64,000 nucleotides of DNA from Streptomyces zaomyceticus (GTDB lineage: Bacteria > Actinomycetota > Actinomycetes > Streptomycetales > Streptomycetaceae). The translations under genes and the position numbers were made by a program. Below the pieces are notes generated by a model. It was not told where the DNA came from. It did no database searches and saw nothing but the letters and a program-made list of their open reading frames with translations. Below, piece after piece: positions 50,173 to 57,355 of the stretch (positions are counted from its first letter, which is position 1; the number at the start of each line of letters is the position of its first letter). Location: contig NZ_BNBZ01000004.1 of NCBI RefSeq assembly GCF_014656215.1, forward strand, positions 124,001-188,000. The letters are read 5' to 3'.

Positions 50173-50178
50173 GATAAT
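50173..50178 (+). promoter_or_regulatory. -10-like element before ilvE
   Basis: GATAAT (50173-50178) matches the vegetative -10 at five of six positions and lies 119 bases before the ilvE start, after the leuB terminator. No convincing -35 was found. No leader peptide rich in branched-chain residues was seen in the interval. Confidence 0.35.
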
Positions 50179-50297
50179 CGAACGTGGGGCCGCGGCATGC
50201 GGGCATGCTCGGACGTCCGCCTCTTCGGGGACAGCAGTCTCCGACGGCGACGTGCGCGCGCGGTCCTGCCCACACAACCGGTGAAGGACACGCACTC

Positions 50298-51386
50298 ATG
50301 ACGACGCCCACGATCGAGCTCAAGCCCTCCTCCAGCCCGCTGTCCGCCGCGGAGCGCGAGGCGATCCTGGCCAACCCCGGATTCGGCCGCCACTTCACCG
50401 ACCACATGGTCACCATCCGGTGGACCGAGGGACGCGGGTGGCACGACGCCCAGCTGGTGCCGTACGGCCCGCTCGCGCTCGACCCGGCCACCAACGTCCT
50501 GCACTACGCGCAGGAGATCTTCGAGGGCCTGAAGGCCTACCGCCGTCCCGACGGCTCGGTCGCCAGCTTCCGCCCGGACGCCAACGCGCGCCGTTTCCAG
50601 GCCTCGGCCCGTCGGCTCGCCATGCCCGAGCTGCCCGTCGAGACCTTCGTCGAGGCCTGCGACGTCCTGGTCCAGCACGACAAGGCGTGGGTCCCCGAGC
50701 ACGGCGGCGAGGCCTCGCTCTACCTGCGCCCGTTCATGATCGCGACCGAGGTCGGTCTGGGCGTCCGCCCGGCGAACGAGTACCTCTTCGTCGTCATCGC
50801 CTCCCCGGCCGGCCCGTACTTCCCCGGTGGCGTGAAGCCCGTCTCCATCTGGCTCTCGGAGAACCGCGTCCGCGCCGTCCCCGGCGGCGTCGGCGACGCC
50901 AAGACCGGCGGCAACTACGCGGCCTCCCTGCTCGCGCAGGCCGAGGCCGCCGCCAAGGGCTGCGACCAGGTCGCCTACCTCGACGCCGTGGAGCACAAGT
51001 GGGTCGAGGAGCTCGGCGGCATGAACCTGTACTTCGTGTACGGGAACAAGCTGATCACCCCCACCCTCACCGGTTCGCTGCTCGCCGGCATCACCCGTGA
51101 CTCCCTGCTCAAGCTCGCCGCCGACCTCGGCCTCGAGCCCGAGGAGGGCCGCGTCTCCATCGACCAGTGGCAGGCCGACAGCGCGAACGGCACCCTCACC
51201 GAGGTCTTCGCCTGCGGCACCGCCGCCGTCATCACCCCGGTCGGCACGGTCAAGTCCGAGCGGGGCGAGTGGAAGCAGTCGGGCGGCGAGCCCGGTGAGA
51301 CCACGATGAAGCTGCGCGACGCGCTGCTGGCCGTCCAGACCGGCAAGGCCGAGGACGTCCACGGCTGGATGCACGAGCTGGGCTAG
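50298..51386 (+). CDS. ilvE: Branched-chain amino acid aminotransferase
   Basis: 362 aa, fold-type IV PLP enzyme giving Val, Leu and Ile from their keto acids. [20 protein letters not shown] near residue 70, [13 protein letters not shown] Lys in [13 protein letters not shown] (near residue 203), [13 protein letters not shown], and [14 protein letters not shown] at the phosphate site. The ATG 50298 gives the usual [16 protein letters not shown] start with GAAGGA upstream; a longer ORF from 50184 has no family sequence. Followed by a long hairpin terminator. Confidence 0.95.
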   Translation: MTTPTIELKPSSSPLSAAEREAILANPGFGRHFTDHMVTIRWTEGRGWHDAQLVPYGPLALDPATNVLHYAQEIFEGLKAYRRPDGSVASFRPDANARRFQASARRLAMPELPVETFVEACDVLVQHDKAWVPEHGGEASLYLRPFMIATEVGLGVRPANEYLFVVIASPAGPYFPGGVKPVSIWLSENRVRAVPGGVGDAKTGGNYAASLLAQAEAAAKGCDQVAYLDAVEHKWVEELGGMNLYFVYGNKLITPTLTGSLLAGITRDSLLKLAADLGLEPEEGRVSIDQWQADSANGTLTEVFACGTAAVITPVGTVKSERGEWKQSGGEPGETTMKLRDALLAVQTGKAEDVHGWMHELG

Positions 51387-51389
51387 GCC

Positions 51390-51432
51390 GTCTCTTCCGG
51401 ATCTTGCCTGGCCCGCAAGATCCGAAAGAGAC
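51390..51432. terminator. Bidirectional terminator between ilvE and the NCS1 permease
   Basis: GTCTCTTCCGGATCTTGC (51390-51407) pairs with GCAAGATCCGAAAGAGAC (51415-51432) over 18 positions with one G-T pair and a 7-base loop. Lies 3 bases after ilvE and 10 bases from the stop of the convergent permease gene. Confidence 0.9.
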
Positions 51433-51442
51433 GACCCAGTAC

Positions 51443-52864
51443 CTACTCCGCCTGCGCCAGGGCTTCCGGGACCACCACGGTCCCGGGAGCCCTTTTCGGC
51501 GTCAGGACGGCGTACAGCGTCCCGCCCACGATCCCCGACAGCACGAAGCTGCAGTCGATCCCGCCCGTCAGCGCGAGCAGCGGCCCCTCGTAGAGCGGCG
51601 TCGACACCGAGGCCAGGCCGACCACCGCGCCGATCGCCCAGGAGGCGGTGGCGCGCGGGTGCCAGCCCGCCGAGAACCAGTAGATCCCGCCGCGCGAGCG
51701 CCGGTTGTAGACCTGGAGCGCCTCCGGGTCGTACGAACCTCCGCAGCGCACATGGCCGATCAGGGTGATCACCGCCCAGGGTGTGCCGATCGCGGTGAGC
51801 AGCAGGACGAACGAGGTCATCGCCGACTGCGCGTCCGAGGCGAAGTGACCGAGGAAGACGAAGGCCGTCGCCACCGCCGCGACCACCAGAGTGGCGCGCG
51901 CCCGGGTGGCCCTGGGCAGGATCGCGTCGAGGTCCAGCCCCATCGAGTACAGCATCAGTCCGGCGTTGCCCGCGGAGCCGGCGGTGGCCGCGATCAGCAG
52001 CGGGACCAGGTACCAGGCGGGCGAGGCGGCGACGAGCGGCCCCGCGTAGTCGAGTCCCCCGCGGGCGGCGAGCGCCGTGAACGTGCCGAAGAGCTGGGGG
52101 ACCAGCAGTCCGACCACCAGGCCGAGACAGGTGGCCCGCCAGACGGTCCGGGAGCTGTGCCGCTCGGGGGATACGTACCGGGTGTAGTCGCCGAGCAGGG
52201 TGATGAAGGCGACCGGTCCGCTGAGGCCGGCGGCCACGGCCGAGAACAGCCAGGTCGGCCAGAAGGAGCCGAGGAGGTACGGGGTGTCCGGCACCGCCGC
52301 CGTCGTGAAGTCCCCCGAGTAGGCGACGAGTCCGAGGGCCAGGAGCAGGGTCATGCCGACGGCGAGGGCCTTGCTCAGTCTGAGGAGCAGCCGGTAGCCG
52401 TACACCGCGGCGACCGCCGTGCAGGCGGCGAGCACCGCGTAGACGACGGCGTGCGAGGCGCCGCCGGTCGGCAGGCCGGTCAGCCTGGCGAGCGTCCCCA
52501 CCATCACGTCGCCGCCGATCCAGAGGGTCAGCGCGGTGTAGCCGAGCGAGAGCAGCAGACCGACCACCGAGCCGACGAGCCGGCCCCGTACGCCGAAGAA
52601 GGCGCCGGAGGAGGTGGAGAGGTTGGTCGCGGTGCGCAGCGACACGAGCGCCAGGGGCGCGGTGACGGCGACGCCGACGAGCGTGCCGGTGACGACGGAG
52701 GTCACCGAGGCCCAGAGGCCGAGGCCGAACGAGACGGGGAGCCAGCCGAAGACGATCACCCCCAGGCAGAGGTTGGACCCGAGCAGGATCGCGACGAGGT
52801 CCCGGGGGCCGCTGGTGCGTTCGGCCTCCGGGACGGTGTCGACTCCGCGTTGTTCTATCGGCAT
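51443..52864 (-). CDS. NCS1-family cytosine/purine/allantoin-type permease
   Basis: 473 aa with about 12 hydrophobic segments. The N-terminal stretch ILLGSNLCLGVIVFGWLPVS, the TM2-3 region (FGLGLWASVTSVVTGTLVGV) and FITLLGDYTRYV fit NCS1 transporters, which import nucleobases, ureides or hydantoins with Na+ or H+. GGAG lies 5 bases before ATG 52864. It faces a divergent gene for a urease gamma fragment and agmatine deiminase, with shared operator-like repeats, so a nitrogen-scavenging substrate is likely. Exact substrate unknown. Confidence 0.85.
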   Translation of the reverse strand: MPIEQRGVDTVPEAERTSGPRDLVAILLGSNLCLGVIVFGWLPVSFGLGLWASVTSVVTGTLVGVAVTAPLALVSLRTATNLSTSSGAFFGVRGRLVGSVVGLLLSLGYTALTLWIGGDVMVGTLARLTGLPTGGASHAVVYAVLAACTAVAAVYGYRLLLRLSKALAVGMTLLLALGLVAYSGDFTTAAVPDTPYLLGSFWPTWLFSAVAAGLSGPVAFITLLGDYTRYVSPERHSSRTVWRATCLGLVVGLLVPQLFGTFTALAARGGLDYAGPLVAASPAWYLVPLLIAATAGSAGNAGLMLYSMGLDLDAILPRATRARATLVVAAVATAFVFLGHFASDAQSAMTSFVLLLTAIGTPWAVITLIGHVRCGGSYDPEALQVYNRRSRGGIYWFSAGWHPRATASWAIGAVVGLASVSTPLYEGPLLALTGGIDCSFVLSGIVGGTLYAVLTPKRAPGTVVVPEALAQAE

Positions 52865-52894
52865 GGGAACTCCTGGGGGACGGGAGCGGCGGGC

Positions 52895-52983
52895 ACATTT
52901 AGAGTGGCGCTCAATGTGACCCCTGTCGATACCCCACGTCAATGCTTGGAACGCAGGGTCTCAACATTTAGAGTGTCGCTCAA
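52895..52983. promoter_or_regulatory. Two near-identical operator repeats in the permease/urease-fragment gap
   Basis: ACATTTAGAGTGGCGCTCAA (52895-52914) and the same 20-mer with one change, T for G at position 13 (52964-52983), lie 69 bases apart in direct orientation. Each contains a small palindrome of the form GAGNGNCNCTC typical of TetR-type sites. One copy is placed near each divergent start; the TetR gene at 54985 is the obvious candidate regulator. Confidence 0.65.
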
Positions 52984-53001
52984 ACAGGAGGTGTTTCGGA
53001 C

Positions 53002-53322
53002 GTGCGACTGACCCCCGCGGAACGCGACCGGCGGCTGCTCTTCGGCGCCGCCGACCTCGCCCGCGCCCGCCGGGCCCGGGGCGTGCGGCTCCATGTCCCC
53101 GAGGCGACCGCGCTCATCGCGGACACGGTCTGCGAGGCGGCCCGCGATGGCAAGCGACTCGCCGAGGCGATCGAGGCCGCCCGTCCGGTCCTCGGCCCCG
53201 ACGGCGTCCCCCCTCGGCGTCGCCGCCTCCCCGTACGGAACACGGCGACAGTCCCCGTCGGCGTCACCTCGCACCCTCAACCGCCTCTACTTCCTCCGAA
53301 CCCTCCTAGGACTTCCCCATGA
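53002..53322 (+). pseudogene. Truncated urease gamma (UreA-like) ORF
   Basis: 106-codon ORF. Residues 1-70 (VRLTPAERDRRLLFGAADLA; RGVRLHVPEATALIADTVCE; AARDGKRLAEAIEAARPVLG) match the first two thirds of UreA, which is about 100 aa. After about residue 71 the sequence turns into an Arg/Pro/Thr-rich tail unlike UreA or UreB, and no urease beta or alpha gene follows. AGGAGGT lies 9 bases before the GTG start, so it is still well expressed, and its stop overlaps the ATG of agmatine deiminase by 4 bases. It is best read as the remnant of a urease gene cluster; a retained short protein of new use cannot be excluded. Confidence 0.6.
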
Positions 53323-54335
53323 GCTACCGCATGCCCGCCGAGTGGATGCCGCACGAGCGCACCTGGATGGCCTGGCCGAGCCCCAACCCCACCTTCACCA
53401 ACGAGGCCGAGCTCGCCGAGGCCCGCGAGGCCTGGGCGTCGGTGGCCCGCGCCGTACGCCGCTTCGAGCCGGTCACGATGGTCGTCGCGCCCGGCGACGC
53501 CGAGTCCGCCCGCGCCCTCGTCGGCACCGACGTCGACCTGGTCGAGCGTGACCTCGACGACGCCTGGATGCGGGACATCGGCCCGACCTTCGTCACCAAC
53601 GGGACCGAACTCGCCGCCGTGGACTGGGTGTTCAACGGCTGGGGCGGCCAGGACTGGGCCCGCTGGGAGCACGACTCGAAGATCGCCCGCCATGTCGCGG
53701 ACGCGGCGGACGTCCCCGTCCTGTCCTCCCCCCTCGTGAACGAGGGCGGTGCGATCCATGTCGACGGCGAGGGCACCGTCCTGCTGACCGACACCGTCCA
53801 GCTCGGCGCCGGCCGCAACCCCGGGTGGACCCGCGAGCAGGTCGAGAGCGAGATCCACGCCAGGCTCGGCACGACGAAGGCGATCTGGCTCCCCAACGGC
53901 CTCGCCGGTGACTACGGCCTCTACGGCACCCAGGGCCACGTCGACATCGTCGCCGCCTTCGCCCGGCCCGGCACGGTCCTCGTCCACAGCCAGCAGGACC
54001 CGGCCCACCCCGACTACGAGCGCTCCCGGATGTACGTGAACATCCTGCGCGGCCAGACCGACGCCCAGGGCCGCCCCCTGGAGGTCGTCGAGATCCCCGC
54101 CCCGACCGTCCTCAAGGACGAGGAGGGGGAGTGGGTCGACTACTCGTACATCAACCACTACCTGTGCAACGGCGGCGTGGTCCTCTGCGCCTTCGACGAC
54201 CCGCACGACGAACTCGCCGCCGAGATCTTCCGCCGTCTCTTCCCGGACCGCGAGGTCGTCCTGGTCGACGCGCGCACGATCTTCGCGGGCGGCGGCGGCA
54301 TCCACTGCATCACGCAGCAGCAGCCGAAGGTCTGA
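53319..54335 (+). CDS. Agmatine deiminase-family (peptidylarginine deiminase-like) hydrolase
   Basis: 338 aa. Pentein-fold enzyme expected to hydrolyse agmatine to N-carbamoylputrescine and ammonia. Signature elements: MPAEWMPHERTWMAWPSPNP, MRDIGPTFV with catalytic Asp, GHVDIVAAF with catalytic His, and the C-terminal nucleophile Cys in GGGIHCITQQQP. ATG 53319 overlaps the stop of the urease fragment, so translation is coupled. With the NCS1 permease it forms a small nitrogen-acquisition unit under the TetR-type repeats. Related guanidino substrates are possible. Confidence 0.88.
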   Translation: MSYRMPAEWMPHERTWMAWPSPNPTFTNEAELAEAREAWASVARAVRRFEPVTMVVAPGDAESARALVGTDVDLVERDLDDAWMRDIGPTFVTNGTELAAVDWVFNGWGGQDWARWEHDSKIARHVADAADVPVLSSPLVNEGGAIHVDGEGTVLLTDTVQLGAGRNPGWTREQVESEIHARLGTTKAIWLPNGLAGDYGLYGTQGHVDIVAAFARPGTVLVHSQQDPAHPDYERSRMYVNILRGQTDAQGRPLEVVEIPAPTVLKDEEGEWVDYSYINHYLCNGGVVLCAFDDPHDELAAEIFRRLFPDREVVLVDARTIFAGGGGIHCITQQQPKV

Positions 54336-54370
54336 TCACGGGTACCTGCTCCGGCGCTCCGGTCCTACGG

Positions 54371-54400
54371 TTTCCGGGGCGCCGGGGCGTGCCCCGGAAA
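54371..54400. terminator. Terminator after the deiminase gene
   Basis: TTTCCGGGGC (54371-54380) and GCCCCGGAAA (54391-54400) form a perfect 10-bp stem with a 10-base loop, 36 bases after the deiminase stop. Confidence 0.85.
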
Positions 54401-54441
54401 ACCGGTGTCCACCCGGGGGTGTCCGTAGCAGGATCGCTCCG

Positions 54442-54975
54442 GTGGACATCCTGATCTGCGCCGTGTGCGCGCGACGCCTCACCGAGCCTGTGGGGCTCAT
54501 GGACGCCGTGCCCGAGAGGCCCGGCCACGACGGACTGCCCGACCCCGACGGGCGGCGGCGCGCGGCGGCGACGATGCCGCGCGGGCGGTACGCGGTCGAG
54601 CCGCACCGCAGGGGCGGGCCCCTGGTCGTCTGCACGGCGGAGGAGCAGGCCGTGTACGACGGGATGTACCCGGACGGGCCCTGGCGGTCCGACGAGCGGG
54701 GGTGGCTCCTCGCGGGCGGCCCCCGGAACCAGTACGTACTGCACCCGGGGGACGTCCTGCCGCTCGCCCTCCACCCGGAACTCGAGCGGAGCCACGGCTG
54801 CTGCGGCCCCGGGGGAGACGACGGCGCGAACCGGGTCTGCGCCTGCGGCGCAGAGGTCGCCACCGCCTACGCCGACTGCGTCACGCCGTACGAGACCCTC
54901 TCCCCGCCCGCCGCCGTCCGTGTCGTACCGGTCGGGGAGGCCTTCGGTGGAGGGCCCGACGGCCACGTCCTGTAG
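54442..54975 (+). CDS. Cysteine-rich conserved hypothetical protein
   Basis: 177 aa from GTG 54442. It opens MDILICAVCARRLTEPVGLM with a CxxC pair and later has HGCCGPGGDDGANRVCACGA and TAYADCVTP, giving about eight cysteines likely to bind zinc in the cytoplasm. No signal peptide or membrane helix. I recall similar Streptomyces proteins of unknown function. It ends 9 bases before the TetR gene and may be co-transcribed with it. No ribosome site is obvious. Confidence 0.7.
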   Translation: MDILICAVCARRLTEPVGLMDAVPERPGHDGLPDPDGRRRAAATMPRGRYAVEPHRRGGPLVVCTAEEQAVYDGMYPDGPWRSDERGWLLAGGPRNQYVLHPGDVLPLALHPELERSHGCCGPGGDDGANRVCACGAEVATAYADCVTPYETLSPPAAVRVVPVGEAFGGGPDGHVL

Positions 54976-54984
54976 AACGTACGA

Positions 54985-55614
54985 GTGAGTCAGAGCAACA
55001 GCCCATCGCCCCACCCCCGCCGGCGCAACCAGGCCGCCCCGCCGCGCGAGGACGTCCTCGCCGCGGCCATGGACACGATCGCCGAGCGCGGGCTCGACGG
55101 GCTCACCATGGCCGGGCTCGGGCGCCAGGTCGGGATGAGCAGCGGGCACCTGCTCTACTACTTCCGCACCAAGGACGAGCTGCTGCTCCAGACCCTGGAG
55201 TGGAGCGAGGGGCGCCTCGGCGCCGAGCGGAGCGCGCTGCTGTCCCGGCCGGGGACCGCGCGCGAGCGGCTCGACGGCTATGTCGACGTGTACGTGCCCG
55301 ACGGACCCCGCGATCCGCACTGGATCCTGTGGCTGGAGGTCTGGAACCGGTCCCAGAACGCCGACGCCGAGGCCCGCGCCCGTCAGGCCGCCATCGAGGG
55401 CGCCTGGCACCGGGACCTCGTCGCGATCCTGGCCGAAGGAGTCTCGCGTGGCGAGTTCCGGACGGTCGACCCGGACCGCTTCGCCACCCGGACGAGGGCT
55501 CTTCTGGACGGCTTCAGCGTGCACGTCGCCGTAGGCGTGCCCGGCACGGACCGGGAGCAAGTCCTGCGGCACGTAAGCGAGTTCATCGAGCAGGACCTGC
55601 TGCCGCGACCGTGA
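54985..55614 (+). CDS. TetR-family regulator of the nitrogen-scavenging block
   Basis: 209 aa. Helix-turn-helix at about residues 24-68 (EDVLAAAMDTIAERGLDGLT, then MAGLGRQVGMSSGHLLYYFR) and a helical C-terminal domain (WILWLEVWNRSQNADAEARA). Regulators of this sequence type commonly sit with ureide/agmatine and urease genes in Streptomyces, as I recall, and the duplicated 20-mers at 52895 and 52964 are candidate binding sites. GTG 54985 has no ribosome site. It is followed by the MHS-type transporter, which it may also control. Confidence 0.88.
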   Translation: MSQSNSPSPHPRRRNQAAPPREDVLAAAMDTIAERGLDGLTMAGLGRQVGMSSGHLLYYFRTKDELLLQTLEWSEGRLGAERSALLSRPGTARERLDGYVDVYVPDGPRDPHWILWLEVWNRSQNADAEARARQAAIEGAWHRDLVAILAEGVSRGEFRTVDPDRFATRTRALLDGFSVHVAVGVPGTDREQVLRHVSEFIEQDLLPRP

Positions 55615-55723
55615 AGGCACCGGCGGGAACCCGCCGCCGCGACCACAACGCACGTAAGTACACGGGATCGTTGCCCGCTGCGGCCTTGTTGCCCGCGGGC
55701 CGCGTCCGGCACGGTTCCTGCCC

Positions 55724-57073
55724 ATGGGACGAGAGCACTGGAAGAAGATCTGGGTCGGCTCCGCGGGCAACATGGTCGAGTGGTTCGACTGGTTCGTGTA
55801 CGCGAGCTTCGCCACCTACTTCGCGGGGGCCTTCTTCCCCGAGGGCAACGACACCGCCAAGCTCATGAACACCGCCGGCATCTTCGCCGTCGGCTTCTTC
55901 ATGCGGCCCGTCGGCGGCTGGCTCCTCGGCCGGGTGGGCGACCGCAAGGGACGCAAGGCCGCCCTCACCCTCACCGTCACCCTGATGTCCGCCTCCGCCC
56001 TGCTCATCGCGGTCGCGCCCACCTACTCCGTCGCCGGGTACGGCGGCGCCGCCGTCCTCCTGGTCGCCCGTCTCCTCCAGGGGCTGTCGGTCGGCGGCGA
56101 GTACGCCGCCAGCGCCACCTACCTCACCGAGGCGTCCGCCCCGGAGCACCGAGGGTTCGCCTCCAGCTTCCAGTACGTCTCGATGACCGCCGGCCAGGTC
56201 CTGGGCCTCGGCCTGCTGCTCGTCCTGCAGTCCACCCTGTCCAGCGAGGCCCTGCACAGCTGGGGCTGGCGCGTCCCGTTCGTCATCGGCGCCCTCGGCG
56301 CGGCGGTCGTCTTCTATCTGCGCCGCACCATGCTGGAGACGGAGGTGTACGAGACCACCGCGGACGACGGAGTCGCGAGCGAGCAGAAGGGCACCCTCAA
56401 GGCCCTGTGGGCGCACCGCCGAGAGGCCTTCCTCGTCGTCGCCCTCACCATGGGCGGGACGGTGGCCTACTACACGTACACGACCTACCTCACCAAGTAC
56501 CTCTCCAACTCCGCGGGCCTGCCCAAGCGGACCGCGACCCTGGTCTCCTTCTGCGCCCTCATCGTCTTCGCCTGCCTCCAGCCGCTCGCCGGCCGCCTCT
56601 CCGACCGGATCGGCCGCCGCCCGCTGCTCATCACCTTCGCGGTGGGCTCCACGCTCCTCACCGTCCCGATCCTGACGATGCTCAAGCACGCGGGCTCCTT
56701 CTGGCCGGCTCTCGGGCTCTCCCTGCTCGCGCTCCTGGTCGTCACCGGCTACACCTCCATCAACGCCTGTGTGAAGGCCGAGCTCTTCCCCACCGGTATC
56801 CGCGCCCTCGGTGTCGCCCTGCCGTACGCCGTCGCCAACGCCCTCTTCGGCGGCACCGCCGAGTACGTGGCCCTCTGGTTCAAGGACGCCGGGATCGAGT
56901 CGGGCTTCTACTGGTACGTGGCGGGCTGCGCGGCCGTCTCCCTGGTCGTCTACCTCACGATGCGCGAGACCCGCGACATCGACCTGGCCCGGGTCGGGAC
57001 GGACGGCGCCGCGCTCCTTGGGCAGAAGCGCGGGCAGGCGGGCGGGTCTCCGGAGCGGCTGCCCGTATCGTGA
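55724..57073 (+). CDS. MHS-family (MFS) metabolite:proton symporter
   Basis: 449 aa with 12 predicted helices. Family features: GNMVEWFDWFVYASFATYFA in TM1, the loop 2-3 motif GRVGDRKGRKAAL, LLQGLSVGGEYAASATYL in TM4, and GRLSDRIGRRPLL after TM8. Such carriers import dicarboxylates, betaine or related metabolites. The N-terminus is short and the protein lacks a C-terminal coiled coil, unlike osmosensing ProP. The start ATG 55724 lacks a good ribosome site. Adjacent upstream TetR gene suggests local control. Confidence 0.87.
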   Translation: MGREHWKKIWVGSAGNMVEWFDWFVYASFATYFAGAFFPEGNDTAKLMNTAGIFAVGFFMRPVGGWLLGRVGDRKGRKAALTLTVTLMSASALLIAVAPTYSVAGYGGAAVLLVARLLQGLSVGGEYAASATYLTEASAPEHRGFASSFQYVSMTAGQVLGLGLLLVLQSTLSSEALHSWGWRVPFVIGALGAAVVFYLRRTMLETEVYETTADDGVASEQKGTLKALWAHRREAFLVVALTMGGTVAYYTYTTYLTKYLSNSAGLPKRTATLVSFCALIVFACLQPLAGRLSDRIGRRPLLITFAVGSTLLTVPILTMLKHAGSFWPALGLSLLALLVVTGYTSINACVKAELFPTGIRALGVALPYAVANALFGGTAEYVALWFKDAGIESGFYWYVAGCAAVSLVVYLTMRETRDIDLARVGTDGAALLGQKRGQAGGSPERLPVS

Positions 57074-57131
57074 GACCCCCGTCCCGCGGGGCCGCCACCT
57101 GTGTCAGACTTCCGGCGTGCTTGCTACCACG

Positions 57132-57173
57132 ATGATTATCGGCAGCAGCGCGCCGGTCCGCAGTGGCCACTGA
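57132..57173 (+). CDS. Putative cimA leader peptide with tandem Ile codons
   Basis: 13-residue ORF MIIGSSAPVRSGH: Ile codons ATT-ATC directly after the start. A longer reading from GTG 57117 gives VLATTMII at the start, adding Val, Leu and two Thr. The ORF ends inside the palindrome CAGTGGCCACTG and is followed 55 bases later by a rho-independent terminator, then by cimA. No ribosome site precedes the ATG, so it may be leaderless. This has the layout of an isoleucine-responsive attenuator. The ilv leader in this window has the same design. Confidence 0.6.
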   Translation: MIIGSSAPVRSGH

Positions 57174-57200
57174 ATCGCGGCACGACCCCCGCGGCAGTGG
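57161..57200 (+). promoter_or_regulatory. Alternative pairing elements of the cimA leader
   Basis: CAGTGGCCACTG (57161-57172) is a perfect palindrome covering the end of the leader ORF, and a second CAGTGG lies at 57195-57200. The middle CCACTG can pair with either copy of CAGTGG, giving two exclusive folds of the kind expected between leader peptide and terminator. Confidence 0.5.
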
Positions 57201-57227
57201 ACACCGTGCCTCAGACCCGCGCGCAGA

Positions 57228-57253
57228 CCTCTCGCACCCGCGAGGGGTTTTTT
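57228..57253 (+). terminator. cimA attenuator terminator
   Basis: CCTCTCGC (57228-57235) pairs with GCGAGGGG (57240-57247), one G-T pair and a 4-base loop, followed by six T (57248-57253). It is one of only two hairpins in the window with a true T-run; the other is the ilv attenuator. It lies 103 bases before the cimA start. Confidence 0.85.
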
Positions 57254-57355
57254 CGTTTTCCGGCCCCACCCACGCCGGAAGCGGACGTCGCGTGAGAATG
57301 GGGGCAAGTGGATCCAGACCTTCCGGAGCCACATCCGACAGGAGCCATCACAGTC

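Noticed and set aside
48795..52898. 1367-codon reverse ORF spanning leuB and ilvE
   Set aside because: It is an antisense shadow of leuB, ilvE and the permease, with Val/Arg/Gly-rich low-information sequence. The genes on the other strands have complete family motifs.
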